A stretch of 64,000 bases of DNA from VYFG01 sp965203365 (GTDB taxonomy: Bacteria; Pseudomonadota; Gammaproteobacteria; Arenicellales; Poriferihabitantaceae): NCBI GenBank assembly GCA_965203365.1, contig OZ241878.1, positions 2,170,001 to 2,234,000 on the forward strand. Reading direction: 5' to 3'. Made by a program: the position numbers and the translations under genes. Under the pieces are notes generated by a model that worked only from the letters and a program-made list of their open reading frames with translations, was not told the origin of the DNA and made no database searches. Shown here in pieces: positions 28,652 to 37,197 of the stretch; position 1 is the stretch's first letter; each line of letters opens with the position of its first letter.

Positions 28652-29095
28652 ATGCTCCTTCCCGATGTCAATGTGCTGATCTACGCGCATTTCGAGGACA
28701 TTGTTGCAGAACAGTCCGCCTACGCGCGTTGGCTCACCCGGTTGGCAACGGGACCCGAGCCGTTCGCCCTTTCCGTCCTTGTCCTGTCCGGCTTCGTTCG
28801 TATCGTCACGAATCCCCAGATATTCGATCCGCCATCGACCTTAGAGAGCGCTTTCGCCTTCATCTCGTCCCTGGTCGAACGGCCGACGGCCCGGATTGTC
28901 GGTCCCGGTCCCGATCACCTGGAGATTTTCGAGCGGCTGTGCCGTGAAGCGGGAGCAACCGGGAAGCTGGTCGCCGACGCTCAACACGCAGCGGTCGCGG
29001 TAGAGCACGGTTGCACCATGGTCTCCACCGACTCCGACTTCAACCGGTTCGACGGGGTCCGGTGGCATCATCCGTTGCGCCCCGACGGCACGTAG
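28652..29095 (+). CDS. vapC: VapC-like PIN-domain ribonuclease toxin
   Basis: 147 residues. PIN-domain acidic residues appear in order: LLPDVNVLIYAHF at the N terminus, LVADAQHAAVAVEHG near 110 and STDSDFNRF near 130. This is consistent with a Mg-dependent RNase that cleaves tRNA or rRNA. The ATG follows vapB by 14 bases. The catalytic residues look intact, in contrast to the broken Slam genes to its left. Confidence 0.88.
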   Translation: MLLPDVNVLIYAHFEDIVAEQSAYARWLTRLATGPEPFALSVLVLSGFVRIVTNPQIFDPPSTLESAFAFISSLVERPTARIVGPGPDHLEIFERLCREAGATGKLVADAQHAAVAVEHGCTMVSTDSDFNRFDGVRWHHPLRPDGT

Positions 29096-29329
29096 GCCCG
29101 GCGCGGAACGGGGGCAGGATGGATCGGTCCCGGAGAACAAGCGACGACCTTTGCCCGACAGCATCGTCAAAGCCCGGTTCGACGGGCGCGTTGCGCGGAG
29201 ACGCAATCCCCGCAAGGCAGTGGCTTGAATCCCGATCATCGGCCCTGCCCCTACCACCTCACAGGCGGCGGTGGTGATGCGTCGCCTCTTCTGCGGCGCA
29301 TGCCAGTCATACCAGCGGGCATAGTTTAG
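29096..29329. other. Spacer between vapC and the IS1380 fragment
   Basis: About 235 bases with no recognisable gene on either strand. The minus strand contains an ARWYDWHAPQKRRRI stretch that I could not assign and that may be an older mobile-element remnant. Confidence 0.3.
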
Positions 29330-29603
29330 CCCGGATTTCTCACCGAGGGTAGGTGCATCGGGGTTCTGCATATGAGAAAGTTCTTTTGCAACAAAGACTT
29401 GTCCGGTTGCAGAGGAGCTCCCCGATGCCCACGGAGTGTAACCCGGTTTCGATGCGATTTGCACGCCTGAAGGGGCGTGACGTTGTGGCGGATTTCGACG
29501 GCGGGACGATGACCTCGGACGCGGGTGCGCTGCTGCTGGGCGCGACGGATCGGGCGATCGGTCTGGTGGGCCGGTTCGCGGGGTGTTTCTCGGACGGCCG
29601 CAG
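29330..29603 (+). pseudogene. IS1380-family transposase, N-terminal fragment
   Basis: A terminal-repeat-like CCGGATTTCTCACCGAG at 29331 precedes an ATG at 29426. It encodes SMRFARLKGRDVVADFDGGT and SDAGALLLGATDRAIGL, then GRFAGCFSDGRSP, the characteristic N terminus of IS1380 transposases. At about 29604 it is cut by the inverted 5' piece of the DUF4338-IS4 element. A second, more decayed IS1380 start occurs at 33309 with a closely similar terminal sequence. Confidence 0.75.
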
Positions 29604-30039
29604 CCCACGGGATGATGCGTGGCCCCCATCGAGGCCCCCGCCTGACGGTCGGCGGGGTCGGCGGGGTCGACCCGTCGCAAGGTCACCGGTCCCCAGTCGG
29701 CCAACGGACCGACCAGTTCCCGGTCCGGGTAGTCTGTCGCCGGCGGTGCCGCCGCCCGGTTGGGGGCCGGTCGGGGAGTCAGCGGTGACACGCCCAGGGC
29801 CTTGGCCAGTTTCGGCAGGACCTGGTGCGCATTGGCTTCACACGGTCGTCCGGCGGCGTTGAACCACCGCTCGCGGGCGCACAACTCCCGCGCCAGCGCT
29901 CCGCGGGAAGGCGGCGTCGGTCCCCGACACGCCTGACGAAACCAGTCGAGCGTGTCCGTGGTGAAGATTCTCATGCCAATGGGCATGGAGCGGAGATTGG
30001 CACAGAATCAGAACTCTGTTAAGTATGGATTTTTGATAG
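29604..30039 (-). mobile_element. DUF4338-IS4 element copy 2, inverted 5' piece
   Basis: The minus strand from 29980 encodes the same MPIGMRIFTTDTLDWFRQAC start as copy 1 and continues to DRQAGASMGATHHPVGCG. It ends at about 29604 in IS1380 sequence. The left terminal repeat is present in outward orientation, ending GATAG at 30035-30039, and abuts the 3' piece directly. The central 1.2 kb of the element is missing. The arrangement fits intramolecular transposition, in which the 5' end attacked a site within the same element. Confidence 0.75.
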
Positions 30040-30605
30040 GTGGCTGACCCCGGCCGATGAGACTCCCCGACCAGACTTCGGCGCGGCCAGTCCTGCGCTG
30101 GGTTGAACGGCGCGGGTCGATCGAACGGTGCTTCCACGCCCTCAAGGTCGGCCCCCGGATCGAGGACCGACGCCTGGATGAGGCCGATGACGGGCGCCAG
30201 GGCCTGGCCTTCGATGCGATCACCGCCTTTCGGGTCTGGGACTTGATGCGCCTGGCCCGCGAGCGCCCGGACGATCCGGCGGGGCGCCAGGGGCCCCCGT
30301 CGGAATGCCGGGGGTGGCTGGCCCGCGCCCGGCAATTGCGCCTGCCCGGCTCGCGCGGTCCTCCAGACACCCTGACCATCCAGACCTTTGTGGTCCTGAC
30401 CGCTGGGCTGGCGGGATGTTGTCCGTCCCAACGTCAGCCGATGCCCGGGACGCAGAAGCTCTGGCCGGGCCTGCAACTGCTGAAGGGGGATGTGATCGGT
30501 GATGAATTGGGTCCCCAAGCGCAGCCAACCCACTGACGAAATGAGGGGATTGGCGATGAAAATCAGGGTGGAAGGATGGCGGGGTCAAGTGTGATGAGTT
30601 GATAG
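30040..30605 (+). mobile_element. DUF4338-IS4 element copy 2, 3' piece (transposase C terminus)
   Basis: Begins at GTGGCTGACCCCGGCCGATG, corresponding to about 24583 of copy 1. It encodes TSARPVLRWVERRGSIERCF and the rest of the C-terminal DDE region to a stop at 30536, then the right terminal repeat ending GATAG at 30605. Differences from copy 1 are few (for example RRGSIERCF versus RRGLIERCF), so the copies are close relatives but not identical. It supplies the right outer end used by the composite. Confidence 0.8.
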
Positions 30606-31098
30606 CCGCCGGTCGGTCCGCCCGGATGGACTGAGCGATTCACTCTCGACCAGCCATCCCTTCCCCGGGTTGCTGAAACCGGCCCGCGATGGGCTCCGGG
30701 CTCCAAGCCGGCCTGCAGCCGGTCCTCGACCACCGCCCAGCGCTCGGGAGTCATCTTCCAAGGCACGGCCGAGGCGGCCCGACGTCGGCTCATCGCCTTC
30801 CCCTGGGCTTGCTGAGGTCGATCCCCCCACTGCCCGCGGTGGCGGGACAGCTCCTGGGAAATCGGGCTGACGGCCCGTCCGAGTGGCTCAGCCATCGGTC
30901 GCTGGGATCGACCGGTGGACTGGAGCGCGAAAATGGGCGACCTTTCCGGGTGGGTCAGGGGGTGGTCACCAATCGGCATGACCCTTCTCCGTTGATGGGT
31001 CAACTGAGAGGGTCAGCCATCCTCTGGCCCGCCGCCATCCGCTTGCCTCAAGCGATCCGGCGACGGGCCAAGGATTGCACTTCAGAGTGGCATGGGGG
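30606..31098 (-). pseudogene. IS30-like transposase, N-terminal fragment (right part of the split copy)
   Basis: Begins with the second copy of CCGCCGGTC. On the minus strand from about 31003 it encodes HPLTHPERSPIFALQSTGRS, the HTH-like SPISQELSRHRGQWGDR and AVPWKMTPERWAVVEDRLQA, parallel to the copy at 37.2 kb. The outer terminal repeat (complement of TTGCACTTCAGAGTGGCATG) lies at 31076-31098. Several substitutions in otherwise conserved positions show that this copy was decaying. The rest of the gene is at 22545-22873. Confidence 0.8.
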
Positions 31099-31114
31099 AT
31101 AAGAATCCGATGAC

Positions 31115-31663
31115 TCAACAACTGCTCTCTTCGGGTAGTCCCAGAATACTCCAATTTTCCCGATACGGTTCAAGCCAGTCCTTTCCATACTGGTCGATAA
31201 ATTCCCTTGCCTCTTGCGTGTTTGCTGTGATAACAGTCGAGTGGTCAAGATAAAATTTACGCATTTTGCTGTTTTTGCGTGGCCGACCCCCCTTACCCGG
31301 ACTGTTGAGCCATAGTCGGTGGCATGTCTGAATGCATATTGCTACCTTATCTGATGGCAGAATTTAGGAGACAGTCGGATCGGATAGTCGCTCTCCGATA
31401 TCAACAAAGATATAGAACAAATTCGGTTGGCTTGTTTCATGTTTGGATTGCATGGGCCAGCCCATGCCGCGATGAGTTTTTTTTACGCGACGAGTCTTAA
31501 CTTGGATAGCACACAACTTGTTGCTGTATTCATCGGTTACCAAGATATCCATGTTAGGGACTCCTTCGGGAGCCAATGCCGCCACCCAGCCTCGCCGCAG
31601 CAGTTGACTGAGAACATAATATTCACCAGCAGCACCAATGGTCTTCGTACTGATCCTTTTCAT
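31115..31663 (-). pseudogene. PD-(D/E)XK nuclease-fold protein with an in-frame stop
   Basis: From ATG 31663, with GAGAG upstream. The first 99 residues have the nuclease-like core: GAAGEYYVLSQLLRRGWVAA, then MDILVTDEYSNKLCAIQVKT, in which the Asp and the Gln-Val-Lys pair fit the PD-(D/E)XK active site. A TAA at 31366-31364 interrupts the frame after DPTVS. The same frame continues without further stops for 83 codons (ILPSDKVAICIQTCHRLWLN, GKGGRPRKNSKMRKFY, REFIDQYGKDWLEPYRENW) to TGA at 31115, the normal family tail. It looks like a recent nonsense mutation in a lone nuclease-like gene, possibly a defence or repair relic. Confidence 0.7.
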
Positions 31664-32095
31664 TGGCAATTTCTCTCATGGAATGAAGCCCCCCGTTTCA
31701 ATCTAGCGTAGTCAGGTCGAGTGTTCAAACATACCGCTAATAATCGATATCTAGGCTCAACTCTCCTTCAACCTCCAATGATCACATAAGGACTACTCGA
31801 CTGATCAGACCGCCGATTAGTGCGAGATAGAAACACGATCAGCTACCGTCTCTTCACCTATCTATATATTGAAGAAGGCCCTGATGTCGCGTGCAACGTT
31901 TATGCCAAGCCGAATATCTGGTGGTCACGCAGAGACTCCAAACCATTATGGCGTTACCATAAGAAAGATCTTCAAGACAAGACTTCAGTTCTGTGGAGAC
32001 CCGGGCACAAGTTCAGACGAATTCCTTAATCTGAAACCGCATGGCCATATGCACCACGGGGAAAGTGGCGATTTCGATACAGGACCGACCCACAA
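31664..32095. other. AT-richer spacer between the nuclease-like gene and parA
   Basis: About 430 bases with lower GC than the core genome. Only short open frames are present, with no recognisable domain. No terminator or dyad stands out. Confidence 0.35.
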
Positions 32096-32722
32096 TCAGA
32101 GTTTACGATCCTTTTCGACCCACTGAATCAAGGGATACCAGGCAGTGATATCTCTGGCAACCTGGGAAGGACGCACCTCAAAAATCCCTCGCCCATCTTG
32201 GGCAGCACGGATATAGTTTTGGTTATCTGGTAGATGGGTAATCAGAGGCAACTTCAGTCGACGAAGAAACCGAGAGAGGTTCCGATAGATCAACGTATTC
32301 GCTCGAACCCGATTGGCGACCAAGCCAATCCGGGCCTGTTTCAGCATCTGTTCAAGCAATAACTCGCCAACAAAGTGTCCGGCAGCACGAATGTCAATGG
32401 GAGACGGTAACACAGGAATCAATACCACATCCGCTTGTTTGAAAAAACGATGAATCTGGTTCTTGTCGGTTCGGGCCGGTGCGTCCATCACTACCCGCTG
32501 CACCCCTGTAGGCATTCGCAAGCGTCCAAGGGAACCATCAATGCCTTCAATGGGAAACAAGGTCCGGGGGCGTTGGTCCAGCCAGTCGAGACTGGAGTGC
32601 TGGGGGTCGAGGTCAATCAGAGCCACCGGCACTTCCCAGGATGCATAATAACTCGCCAGATTGGTGGCCACAGTGGTCTTGCCACAGCCACCCTTGGGAT
32701 TGGCAATGAGAATTTTCTTCAT
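32096..32722 (-). CDS. ParA/MinD-family P-loop ATPase (orphan)
   Basis: 208 residues from ATG 32722, with ribosome-site-like AAAGAAAAA upstream. The deviant Walker A (NPKGGCGKTTVATNLASYYA) has the signature Lys, Walker A-prime is in ALIDLDPQHSSLDWL, and Walker B is near RVVMDAPA. It lacks an N-terminal HTH and no parB or parS is visible, so it belongs to the small orphan ParA group that positions protein or DNA cargo. It sits in a decayed island next to a nuclease-like gene and may have come from a plasmid or integrative element. The gene itself looks intact. Confidence 0.85.
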   Translation of the reverse strand: MKKILIANPKGGCGKTTVATNLASYYASWEVPVALIDLDPQHSSLDWLDQRPRTLFPIEGIDGSLGRLRMPTGVQRVVMDAPARTDKNQIHRFFKQADVVLIPVLPSPIDIRAAGHFVGELLLEQMLKQARIGLVANRVRANTLIYRNLSRFLRRLKLPLITHLPDNQNYIRAAQDGRGIFEVRPSQVARDITAWYPLIQWVEKDRKL

Positions 32723-32782
32723 CGATTTTTCTTTCAGGTTTTTTCCTGTGTCGGATGAACCGGCGACTGCCGGAATCATATA

Positions 32783-33029
32783 TCAGGCGGCCAGGGTCCG
32801 GTGAATTAGTCTTGTGTCAAGCCTACCAATGTACTGGTTCAGTGACCGATATGCAAATGCCCGTATGTGACCTTCCGATGGTTGCCAAAATTCACCCGTC
32901 CAAGGCGACAGAAACTCTTCTTGAAAGGGTTTCAGTTCCATTCAGGCGATGGGCGACAACGGCTCTTATTTAATTTATGTTCGAATATTTTAATAATGGC
33001 ACACTATATTCCGGTCTTCACAATAGGGG
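32783..33029 (+). repeat. Direct repeat, copy A (matches the region upstream of fic)
   Basis: From TCAGG at 32783 the sequence tracks the region 37318-37612. It is nearly identical for about 140 bases (GTGAATTAGTCTTGTGTCAA through GACAGAAACTCTTCTTGAAA). It is looser afterwards, where both copies share TTCGAAT-type AT-rich motifs and a CTATATTC near the end. In copy B this segment leads into the fic gene. Here no fic gene follows. Confidence 0.8.
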
Positions 33030-33308
33030 ATGTTATAATTAAAGCTTGTTTAGATTTGCCCCGTCACACCGACAGCCCAGCGCCAAAACGTTTGGTGTTT
33101 ATGCCTATTTCGCCCCACCCATGTTGATACTCTTGAGAGATATACCCCCCACGCTTGATCTTGAGTACACGTATCACGTCCAACGCCGAGGATTTACCGC
33201 TCTCAGGCATCACTCCACAGGGTCATGAGATTCAGGGGTTGGCGCAACTGTTCCAGTAGTTTAGTGATCCACGGAACAGCTAGAAACTGGGCTGGTAAGG
33301 ATTTTAGA

Positions 33309-33530
33309 CCGGATTTCTCACCAATGACAGGTGCATCTGGACTTTGCACTTGAGAAAGTTCTTTTGTACCAAACTCTTGTCTGATCGCAGAGAGTCGCTG
33401 CAATGCCTGCAGAACGCATTCCGGCATCAATTTGATTCATTCGTAAATCTGAAGAGGTGTGACGTTGTGGCTGATTTTGATGGTAGTGCGATGGCATCGG
33501 GCGCAGGTGCGCTGCTTCTTTTGCCCGAAT
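33309..33530 (+). pseudogene. IS1380-family transposase remnant
   Basis: CCGGATTTCTCACC at 33309 is followed by a GAGAAAGTTCTTTTG block, as at 29.3 kb. Then comes a degraded coding start that in one frame reads FVNLKRCDVVADFDGSAMAS and GAGALLLL. Other stops and shifts are present. The fragment ends near 33530, inside the 3' part of the MBL-fold gene on the opposite strand, whose C terminus it replaces. Confidence 0.65.
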
Positions 33531-34492
33531 CAATTTCATCGTATCCCGACGGTATCGTTTCTTGGACGATGGCAACTTGGTACTGGTGATGTAACACTTG
33601 TTGGTATAGTTCTTCAATCTCGTCACGTCAGTAGCCTGCGGCAGGTCATGTCCTCCTTTCCTCCAAGGAGTGACCACCGCCCATGGCTGTTGAACCACCA
33701 TCTCCTTCCATACTGCACTATTATGGGCGTTACATGATCCGTGATGCGGAATTTTGAATATATGAGAACATGGTGGTTGCCCCCGACGGTTATCAACGAC
33801 AGCATTCCATCCCTTTTGGGAATCTGCCACCTGCTCTAGGTCCGCCCCCAACAACACGCCTTGATTTCCGATGGTCAAGAGCATCGCGACCGAAAGATGA
33901 TTGCGTGAGGGATCAGAAATTCTGCCTTTGGGTTGCCCTTGGCTGACCATCGGAAAGTGCCCAATGCGCTGGATAAATTCCGCAAACTGTTGGCCAGAAG
34001 GAGACAATGCTCGCATTTCCACCCTTAATCGATGGGCCAGTTTTTCCTGGGCAAAATCAAAGGTCAGCGTATCTGCTAAAAGCGGCTTAATGACACGCCT
34101 AGACTGCTTCAGGATTTCCAAACACCGGAGAAGTTCTGTTCCTCCTCTATCAAGCTTTTGCACGGGCTGCATCTCATGTGCAAAAAGGAAGGCAACGAAC
34201 TCTTTTGGCTGCAGAACTGACCCGAATGCAAGCTGTGCGGCTTGGCACGCTTTTATTGTTTTCGCTAATCCTTTCACATGATCATCATGCCAGGGGCTTG
34301 CACTGACAGAGATTACGTCCGTCTCAACCGACACGCCCAAACTCCGCAAATATGTCAGTGAGGCCGGCTCAGCGTATCATCTAGGCATGAATCAATGATG
34401 GCCCATTTTCCAGAGCCAATATGGATAACGATGCATTCTCCATACCCTGGACCGAATATAGTCACCTCAATCTCATCAGCCTTCGGTTTCAT
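33531..34492 (-). pseudogene. MBL-fold metallo-hydrolase, frameshifted and truncated
   Basis: From ATG 34492, overlapping the preceding gene by 17 bases, the N terminus reads ADEIEVTIFGPGYGECIVIH and IGSGKWAIIDSC. The frame shifts near 34370 and continues LTYLRSLGVSVETDVISVSA. It then contains the metal site SPWHDDHVKG, later NHLSVAMLLTIGNQGVLLGADLE and FKIPHHGSCNAHN, typical of ComEC/Rec2-like or nuclease-type MBL hydrolases. After VVTPWRKGGHDLPQATD and a short tail it runs into the IS1380 remnant. It is the third gene of the operon with the two unknown genes to its right. Confidence 0.7.
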
Positions 34493-35120
34493 TATCCCAA
34501 TCGATTCCCGCTAGCAGAGTGCAGGCCATTTCGTAAGCTCGTTTGTAATCTTTCTCAGTATGAGCAGGGAGTCGTCGGAAGTACAGTTCTGATACATTAC
34601 GTATTTGACCCGTGGACAATCGCTCGCGCCCAACAACCCAGCGTACAATCGCACCTTCTTTAAGCAACTGCCGGTCGTATTTGCTGACTTCATCCTTGTC
34701 GAAGGTGGCCATGTCAGCCGGTAGAGAAGACTTCGAACGCACATTCACCATCCTCACCGAGAAGTCGTTTTCCGAAATATCTTCAACGTAACCTTCCCAC
34801 TCCGATATGGGAGTCAATGTTCTCTCTGGCCTGGTCTTTGCCTTGTCTAAAATGAGGCTGTCAATTGGAGGAACAACTTTTTCTGCGTCTAGTTGGTTAA
34901 TTGTCTGGGTAGCTTTCCCGGGGAATGTGTTGGAGACTATCTGGGCGGAAATCCTCGTGTTCTCAGGCATAAACTGGGAATGATCTTTCGAACTAAGAAC
35001 ATCATCGACATGGCGACTCGTCCTTCTAATCACATAATCATCGGGCACCTGGTCAATATGGGTATGCACGGTGCTGTCATGCTGGCCGTCGAAAACAGGA
35101 CTGGATGTCACAACGCTCAT
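34476..35120 (-). CDS. Unrecognised 214-residue protein in an MBL-associated operon
   Basis: Starts at ATG 35120, overlapping the upstream stop (ATGA), and overlaps the MBL gene by 17 bases at its end. I do not recognise the family. The N-terminal 90 residues are polar and probably disordered. The second half has a compact-looking segment, SEWEGYVEDISENDFSVRMV, then ATFDKDEVSKYDRQLLKEGA and IVRWVVGRERLSTGQIRNVS. This has the feel of a small beta-barrel or translation-like OB/SH3 domain, but that is a guess. It is the only apparently intact member of the trio. Confidence 0.65.
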   Translation of the reverse strand: MSVVTSSPVFDGQHDSTVHTHIDQVPDDYVIRRTSRHVDDVLSSKDHSQFMPENTRISAQIVSNTFPGKATQTINQLDAEKVVPPIDSLILDKAKTRPERTLTPISEWEGYVEDISENDFSVRMVNVRSKSSLPADMATFDKDEVSKYDRQLLKEGAIVRWVVGRERLSTGQIRNVSELYFRRLPAHTEKDYKRAYEMACTLLAGIDWDNETEG

Positions 35121-35794
35121 TGTTCATTCCCCTTTTTCATCATCGCCTCAATGATCGTTTCGGCCTCTTCTACCGCTGGCTCGAAACGCTGGGACAGCAA
35201 GTCCATGGCCATCAGGCAAATCAGCTAATGCATGATGGCAGTTGACCTGCATATAGACGCCTTTTGTGTCTGATATCTTGACAGATGGCTCGACCGTGAC
35301 ATTGGTTTCCAGGAAATGTTCGTCCAGCAACGACTTTTTTGCATCAACAGACTCTTAAGACCGCCCGTCAAGGTGATGTCCTCTGTGTCCATTCCTTGAC
35401 CATATTCTCCCCATGGACCAATTGGTGCCAGTATTCGACCAAGCTGGTTTCTTGAGGACATGCTGGGCAATCCAAAGTGAACCGTGCGGTTGACGCCAAA
35501 TCCAGTGATCGGAGTGTGCAACAGATGTTCTACAAAGATTTTGGTGGTGACATCCAAGATCGTCACCCAAGGAGCTGCAAGAGTCTCCATCTGAAATCGG
35601 TCAGTCCGAACAACGTAATGGCGAGTGTCAATCGAAAAGCTGGCGATATCATGATGAATGAACAAGTCGCCACCCGCAGGAGTCGCCTCTGATTCAATAG
35701 CCTTGGCTTCAAGCCAAGCAGGATGGAAGATCGCAGGATTGAATTTCCCCAGCAAGACGATGGAGCAAGATGAAATTTCTGGCGGATTCACCAT
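35117..35794 (-). pseudogene. Unrecognised protein, first gene of the MBL-associated operon, two compensating frameshifts
   Basis: From ATG 35794: SIVLLGKFNPAIFHPAWLEA, then DLFIHHDIASFSIDTRHYVV and GPWGEYGQGMDTEDITLTGG in frame 1. A missing A in a run of six near 35340 moves to frame 2 (LLDEHFLETNVTVEPSVKIS, GVYMQVNCHHALADLPDG). A second shift near 35225 returns to frame 1 (MAMDLLSQRFEPAVEEAETI, IEAMMKKGNEQ) and a stop that overlaps the next ATG. The restored protein would be about 225 residues. I do not know its function. The terminal coupling shows that it belongs to the operon. Confidence 0.65.
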
Positions 35795-36112
35795 TTGGAA
35801 AACCCTGGGTCCATGTTAGATTGTGTACGAACAGATGGCAATGACACAAACCTTTCTTTCACCCGCTGTACAGGCAAGATTGTCATGATCGCCCAATATT
35901 GCCTATCCTTGGTGTCACATAAGAGACAGCAGGGCAGCGCACTTTAAGGTACCTTGCAGCCCACCCTCGCCATGTTGGATGGAGGCCAGAGCCCGTTAAT
36001 AGACCGGTACGACCTAATTTTGATGAACTCAAGGGGAAGTAATTATACAATAGTTATTCAGTCGATGCGAAAAAGCGTTCATCGACGAACCGGGAAGATA
36101 TTTTATATTTTC
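35795..36112. other. Spacer upstream of the unknown operon
   Basis: About 320 bases with no gene seen. It should contain the promoter of the leftward unknown operon and ends at the IS30 terminal repeat. It is AT-rich between 36000 and 36110. Confidence 0.35.
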
Positions 36113-36141
36113 CCCACTTCCAGTCTGAAGTGCAACACTCG

Positions 36142-36186
36142 CCCCGCTCCCGGCATGAGGGCGTCCCCCGAATGCCGGGAGCGGGG
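36142..36186. repeat. Perfect 15-bp hairpin in the IS30 subterminal region
   Basis: Arms CCCCGCTCCCGGCAT (36142-36156) and ATGCCGGGAGCGGGG (36172-36186) with a 15-base loop. A homologous hairpin with a swapped base pair occurs at 62603-62649. It lacks a T run, so it may work as a read-through barrier or as a structural part of the IS end rather than a standard terminator. Confidence 0.8.
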
Positions 36187-36402
36187 CGGCGACCGGACCA
36201 TTCAGCCCTCAGGGGGCTGAAAGAGGCTGATCTCGGCCATTGATGGCATCCATCTCGACGCCAGGGAGTCTGACCGAGGCGATTTCTCGACGCCAGGGCC
36301 CGCTCGGGCCGTGTCAGGCGAGTTTTGGCCGAGCGGGGCCCTGCCCGTCGAATGCGGGCTTCTGGAAAGAGAGGGGAGGGGAGGGGAGAGGAATGACCGC
36401 CT

Positions 36403-37197
36403 TCAGGGCGGGTCGACGGCGGTGAAGACCTCTTCCGGGGTTCGATACCCCAGGACTTTCCGGGGCCGGCGGTTGATCCGCTCTTCCACCGCCTGGACCT
36501 GAGATGCCGTCCCCTGACGGAAGTCCGTTCCCTTCGGAAAGTCCTGGCGTACCCGACCGTGGGTGTGCTCGTTCAGGCCCCGCTCCCAGGAGTGGTCCGG
36601 AGTGGCAAAATCCAAGTCAGCCCCCAGGGCTGCCGCAATGTCCCGGTGCTTCACCCCGATGATCAGGTCAAGTTCCCAGTCCCCAATCCGGCCCTTGGCC
36701 TCCACGATCAACGGGCATTCGGCGATGTCCACCCGACCGGGAAGATGACCACGTCCCGCGTGTCGGCCACCGCGCCCGTTGGGCTGCTTCCCGCGGCGAC
36801 GCAGGCACCGGTAAAGGTCTCCCCCCGCCTGTCGGTCCGCCCGGATATGCTGATCGATCCATTCCCGCCCGGCCATCACCTCCCCGGGTTGCTGAAACCG
36901 ACCCGAGATGGGTTTCGGACTCCAGCCGGCCTGCAGCCGGTCCTCGACCACCGCCCAGCGCTCCGGGGTCATCTTCCAGGGCACAGCCGAGGCTTCCCAG
37001 CGTCGGGATGTCGCCTTGCCCTGGGCTTGCTGGTGACGATACCCGCGCTGTCCGCGGTTGCGGGACAGCTCTCGGGAAATCGTGCTGACGTCCCGCCCGA
37101 ACTGCGCGGCAATCTGCCGCTGGGATCGACCAGTGGACTTGAGAGCGGAAATGGGCGATCTTTCCGGGTGGGTCAGGGGGTGGTCGCCATTCGGCAT
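36403..37197 (-). pseudogene. IS30 transposase with deletion of the second catalytic Asp region
   Basis: 264 residues from ATG 37197. The N-terminal HTH region (STGRSQRQIAAQFGRDVSTI, SRELSRNRGQRGYRHQQAQG) and the first catalytic strand GDWELDLIIG are intact. After VIIG-type LIIGVKH the sequence jumps to HRDIAAALGADLDFATPDHS, ERGLNEHTHGRVRQDFPKG and the C terminus. The segment with SWGDRASKF and the expected TSDNG Asp motif, partly retained in the 22.5-kb copy, is missing. The frame is preserved, so a protein can be made. Lacking one DDE residue it should not transpose, but it could act as an inhibitor. Confidence 0.8.

Larger units (their letters stand above)
22874..30605. mobile_element. 7.7-kb composite transposon bounded by DUF4338-IS4 elements, inserted in an IS30 copy
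   Basis: The outer ends are CTATCAAAAAACCATACTTA at 22874 and, inverted at the right, the complement reading CTATCAACTCATCACACTTG ending at 30605. They match at 15 of the 21 terminal positions. The unit is flanked by the 9-bp repeat CCGCCGGTC on both sides, inside what was one IS30 element. Left arm: a near-complete IS (22874-25170). Right arm: a rearranged copy (29604-30605). Cargo: an iron-ADH fragment, two broken Slam genes, a lipoprotein fragment, vapBC and an IS1380 fragment. The duplication shows that the whole 7.7 kb moved as one unit. Confidence 0.85.

Noticed and set aside
26300..31366. Stop-codon reassignment to explain the in-frame TAG and TAA in the Slam and nuclease genes
   Set aside because: Core genes use normal stops of all three kinds and encode Trp and Tyr normally. 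The two cases involve different codons and lie among frameshifted genes, so ordinary decay or sequencing error is simpler.
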